From: an uncultured Bacteroidales bacterium
Lineage (GTDB): Bacteria; Bacteroidota; Bacteroidia; Bacteroidales; Paludibacteraceae
Assembly: GCA_946615455.1 (NCBI GenBank)
Contig: CAMOHN010000042.1
Span: 1 to 8,392, forward strand
Direction of reading: 5' to 3'
Length of the DNA: 8,392 nt
In this document: piece by piece, positions 7,263 through 8,392 of the stretch
Layout: each line of letters begins with the position of its first letter
How positions within the stretch are numbered: the stretch's first letter is position 1
Program-made: the position numbers and the translations under genes
The notes under the pieces: generated by a model
The model's database searches: none
What the model saw: the letters and a program-made list of their open reading frames with translations, nothing else
Told to the model about the DNA's origin: nothing

Positions 7263-7373
7263 TCAAAGAGACTTATATACTTGTTCAAAGAATGTAACCG
7301 CAGCATTCATATGGTTACCGTATGGAGCGAAGTTGTACTGGACATTCTCCAATTGGCGGGACTCAAATTCTTG
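7263..7373 (-). pseudogene. Possible C-terminal gene remnant, 36 codons, no start
   Basis: Between the peptidase terminator and the toxin-antitoxin module there is no intact gene. On the minus strand, one frame stays open for 36 codons from just after a TGA at 7374-7376 to a TGA at 7263-7265. It reads QEFESRQLENVQYNFAPYGN and continues to FFEQVYKSL, with ordinary protein-like composition. There is no start codon at its beginning, and a stop lies directly upstream, so if real it is the broken 3' end of a gene. I do not recognise the family. A chance open frame of this length is also possible. The opposite strand has only a 22-codon frame (7311-7379). Confidence 0.25.
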
Positions 7374-7419
7374 TCATAACGGACTGCGTTTTTTGTAAGG
7401 ACAAGCCGCTATTTGACTA

Positions 7420-7453
7420 CAAGAATAGTGTGTTTGTGGCGATTGTGCAAATA
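7420..7453. repeat. Direct repeat copy 1, downstream of the toxin gene
   Basis: Bases 7425-7453 match 7999-8027 at 28 of 29 positions (C7440 versus A8014). Including five more bases on the left, 7420-7453 versus 7994-8027 match at 31 of 34. On the minus strand this copy retains the -33 TTTG (7448-7451) and the 20-base spacer, but its -7 box is TATTCTTG, one base off consensus. It begins 14 bases beyond the toxin stop. Confidence 0.9.
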
Positions 7454-7466
7454 CAGGTGCAAAAGT

Positions 7467-7730
7467 CTAATAATGTCCGTAAGAGGAGATGACCAGCACT
7501 ACGATTTTGTCATCGTGAATCTCATACACCAAACGATGCTCTTTGGTTATGCGTCGCGACCATGTTTCGTTTTTGTAATGTTTCAGTTGCTCCACTTGAC
7601 CTGTGCCGGTGCGGGGATGATCTTTGAGTTCATCCACAAGATGAAACAATTTCTTGGTGGCTTTTGGTTGTTTCTTTTGAAGAAGTAAAACGTCCTCGCG
7701 CGCCTCTTCCGTGAATTCTACTGCATACAT
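7467..7730 (-). CDS. yoeB: YoeB-type toxin (ribosome-dependent mRNA endonuclease)
   Basis: This 87-residue protein aligns along its length with YoeB/Txe toxins of the RelE superfamily, which cut mRNA in the ribosomal A site. The characteristic block ETWSRRITKEHRLVYEIHDD is followed by a beta strand and a terminal GHY. Residues corresponding to the E. coli YoeB catalytic set are all present: Glu47, Arg66, His86 and Tyr87 (Glu46, Arg65, His83, Tyr84 in E. coli). The toxin is therefore predicted to be active. ATG 7730 lies inside the antitoxin gene (13-base overlap), the usual arrangement for coupled expression with antitoxin first. No clear terminator follows the stop; a degenerate copy of the module's promoter does. 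Confidence 0.92.
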   Translation of the reverse strand: MYAVEFTEEAREDVLLLQKKQPKATKKLFHLVDELKDHPRTGTGQVEQLKHYKNETWSRRITKEHRLVYEIHDDKIVVLVISSYGHY

Positions 7731-7972
7731 AACAATCTGTTTATGAATTGTTCTCCTGTTTCATCTTCACGCATACGGATGGTTTTCCCCTCCGCTGCTT
7801 GTGCGCTGGAACGCTCCAACTTGCGGCGGAACTCTTCCTCTGTGAACAATGTGTCGTCCTGCTTCTTTTCAAACAAACGATGCACGTATCGCGAGAGTTG
7901 CTTCATCATACTCTCATCTTCAGCGACATAACTGAGTTCTCTCAAAAATTCGGGATTCAATGCAGTTACCAT
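7718..7972 (-). CDS. Antitoxin partner of the YoeB-type toxin
   Basis: The 84-residue product begins MVTALNPEFLRELSYVAEDE. It is highly charged, with a helical N-terminal half including SRYVHRLFEKK and a C-terminal segment ending EQFINRLLCMQ that probably wraps around the toxin. Position and overlap with yoeB identify it as the antitoxin. Its sequence does not show the usual YefM/Phd N-terminal motif, so it may belong to a different, perhaps Bacteroidetes-specific, antitoxin family. ATG 7972 is chosen because AGGAG (plus strand CTCCT 7981-7985) lies 8 bases upstream, and the promoter ends just before it. Earlier in-frame codons would lie within the promoter. Antitoxins of this kind normally repress their own operon. 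Confidence 0.8.
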   Translation of the reverse strand: MVTALNPEFLRELSYVAEDESMMKQLSRYVHRLFEKKQDDTLFTEEEFRRKLERSSAQAAEGKTIRMREDETGEQFINRLLCMQ

Positions 7973-7993
7973 AATACTATCTCCTTTTGGCGG

Positions 7994-8025
7994 CAAAGAT
8001 AGTGTGTTTGTGGAGATTGTGCAAA
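7994..8025 (-). promoter_or_regulatory. Promoter of the toxin-antitoxin operon
   Basis: On the minus strand TTTG (8025-8022), 20 bases, then TATCTTTG (8001-7994) give an exact Bacteroidetes promoter. Transcription would start near 7988, leaving a leader of about 15 bases that contains the Shine-Dalgarno. The spacer carries two TTGTG pentamers (plus strand) offset by 9 bases, which could be operator half-sites for autoregulation. Confidence 0.75.
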
Positions 8026-8027
8026 TA
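7994..8027. repeat. Direct repeat copy 2, at the toxin-antitoxin promoter
   Basis: This is the intact partner of 7420-7453. It covers the promoter from the -7 box to just upstream of the -33 box and little else. The two copies start 574 bases apart and bracket the whole toxin-antitoxin unit. Outside them I see no further similarity. Confidence 0.9.
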
Positions 8028-8035
8028 TGGATAAA

Positions 8036-8071
8036 AAAAATCACGGAAGAGGTAAGTCTTCCGTGATTTTT
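8036..8071 (-). terminator. Intrinsic terminator after the small protein gene
   Basis: AAAAATCACGGAAGA (8036-8050) and 8057-8071 are perfect 15-bp complements around a six-base loop. On the minus strand the hairpin is followed by eight T residues (complement of 8033-8040), so it terminates leftward transcription 24 bases after the stop of the small gene. The plus-strand right arm also ends in a T run, so it may act in both directions. It ends about ten bases before the toxin-antitoxin promoter, insulating that module. Confidence 0.9.
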
Positions 8072-8094
8072 AGAATGATTACGAGATTAACTCA

Positions 8095-8238
8095 TTAAAT
8101 TGCGATTTGCGGGTCACCGCCATCGGTTACGGGCTGCGTGTCGTGCGAGGCAGGTGGTGTAATGCCGCTGGCGCATAACATCTGTACACTCAACGTGTTT
8201 TCAATGCCCGTTTGCGGGCTTGCATATACCTTTTTCAT
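8095..8238 (-). CDS. Small hypothetical protein (47 aa) of the Bacteroidales MKKxYxSP type
   Basis: The gene encodes 47 residues starting MKKVYASPQTGIENTLSVQM, followed by LCASG and a Pro/Thr/Asp/Gly-rich tail ending DPQIAI. Bacteroidales genomes hold many unannotated small proteins of this form: MKK-x-Y-x-x-P, an amphipathic stretch, a Leu-x-Ala/Cys-Ser-Gly motif, then a low-complexity acidic tail. Their function is unknown to me. There is no signal peptide or membrane helix. It lies 41 bases downstream of a larger gene on the same strand, has no visible promoter of its own, and is followed by a strong terminator, so it is probably the last gene of that transcript. Confidence 0.6.
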   Translation of the reverse strand: MKKVYASPQTGIENTLSVQMLCASGITPPASHDTQPVTDGGDPQIAI

Positions 8239-8279
8239 AATGGAGATTGTTTTTGTTATTACGTATGACCACAATTAAA

Positions 8280-8392
8280 CTATCGTATGACTTGCCCAAC
8301 AGCATTGTAGCGTATGCCGTCACGCTCGATGATGAGATTGCCGTTATCTAATACTTTGCGGGCGGGGACGACCGCGCTCCAAGTGTCCGCAT
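8280..8392 (-). CDS. C-terminal end of an unidentified, probably secreted protein, partial
   Basis: The last 36 codons are open from the window edge to TAG at 8280-8282. They read ADTWSAVVPARKVLDNGNLI and continue IERDGIRYNAVGQVIR. A tail of the form RKVL-x-NG-x-L-x-I-x-RDG-x-x-YN-x-x-GQ recurs at the C-termini of many large exported Bacteroidales proteins (proteases, glycan-binding and leucine-rich proteins). That suggests a cell-envelope or secreted product, but the functional part is outside the window. It resembles type IX secretion-like C-terminal tags in position, though this tail is not a confirmed sorting signal. Confidence 0.65.
   Translation of the reverse strand, partial: ADTWSAVVPARKVLDNGNLIIERDGIRYNAVGQVIR

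Noticed and set aside
7311..7379. 22-codon plus-strand open frame starting MVTVWSEVVL
   Set aside because: Too short, with no promoter or ribosome site, and antisense to the equally uncertain remnant at 7263-7373.
7413..7688. Plus-strand open frame of 91 codons opposite the toxin
   Set aside because: The opposite strand encodes a YoeB homolog with all catalytic residues. This frame is a shadow.
7425..8027. Two similar repeats as a CRISPR or an insertion sequence target duplication
   Set aside because: There are only two copies, 574 bases apart, enclosing genes rather than short spacers. There is no transposase or terminal inverted repeat, and 29 bp is too long for a usual target duplication.

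Overview
The window looks like chromosomal DNA from a Bacteroidota bacterium, most likely of the order Bacteroidales (Prevotellaceae or Bacteroidaceae-like). Three things point there: promoter boxes of the Bacteroidetes type (TTTG or TTG, about 20 bases, then TAnnTTTG), a DUF4837-type lipoprotein, and two Bacteroidales-style sequences at the right edge (a short MKKxYxSP protein and a C-terminal tail of the NGxLxIxRDGxxYNxxGQ type). Genus cannot be fixed from the sequence alone.

Positions 1-3946 (+ strand) are housekeeping. The last codons of a probable dnaK end at 65. A long hairpin follows whose right arm also carries the promoter of the next operon. That operon is rplU (L21), rpmA (L27), serS (seryl-tRNA synthetase) and a 558-residue AspT/YidE-type transporter, all closely spaced. 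SerRS carries an apparent in-frame insertion of about 30-40 residues between its N-terminal arm and catalytic core.

Positions 3930-5728 (- strand) are a two-gene lipoprotein unit coupled by an ATGA stop/start overlap: an uncharacterised lipoprotein, then a DUF4837-type lipoprotein. The second gene overlaps the transporter tail-to-tail by 17 bases, leaving no room for a terminator between the converging units. A divergent promoter region (about 5729-5942) separates them from a secreted papain-fold peptidase of the C1B (bleomycin hydrolase/PepC) type, which ends in a strong intrinsic terminator.

Positions 7235-8392 are accessory. A YoeB-type toxin and its upstream antitoxin (- strand, overlapping by 13 bases) are bracketed by a 29-bp direct repeat with one mismatch. 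The repeat is the core of the module's own promoter. The outer copy lies just beyond the toxin stop, has a damaged -7 box, and points at a 36-codon open fragment that may be a gene remnant. Upstream of the module lie an intrinsic terminator, a 47-residue small protein gene, and the last 36 codons of a larger gene leaving the window. The promoter-bearing repeat around the toxin-antitoxin unit is the most unusual structure here; it suggests a cassette-like or formerly tandem arrangement. I found no tRNA or rRNA gene, CRISPR array, complete insertion sequence or phage gene.
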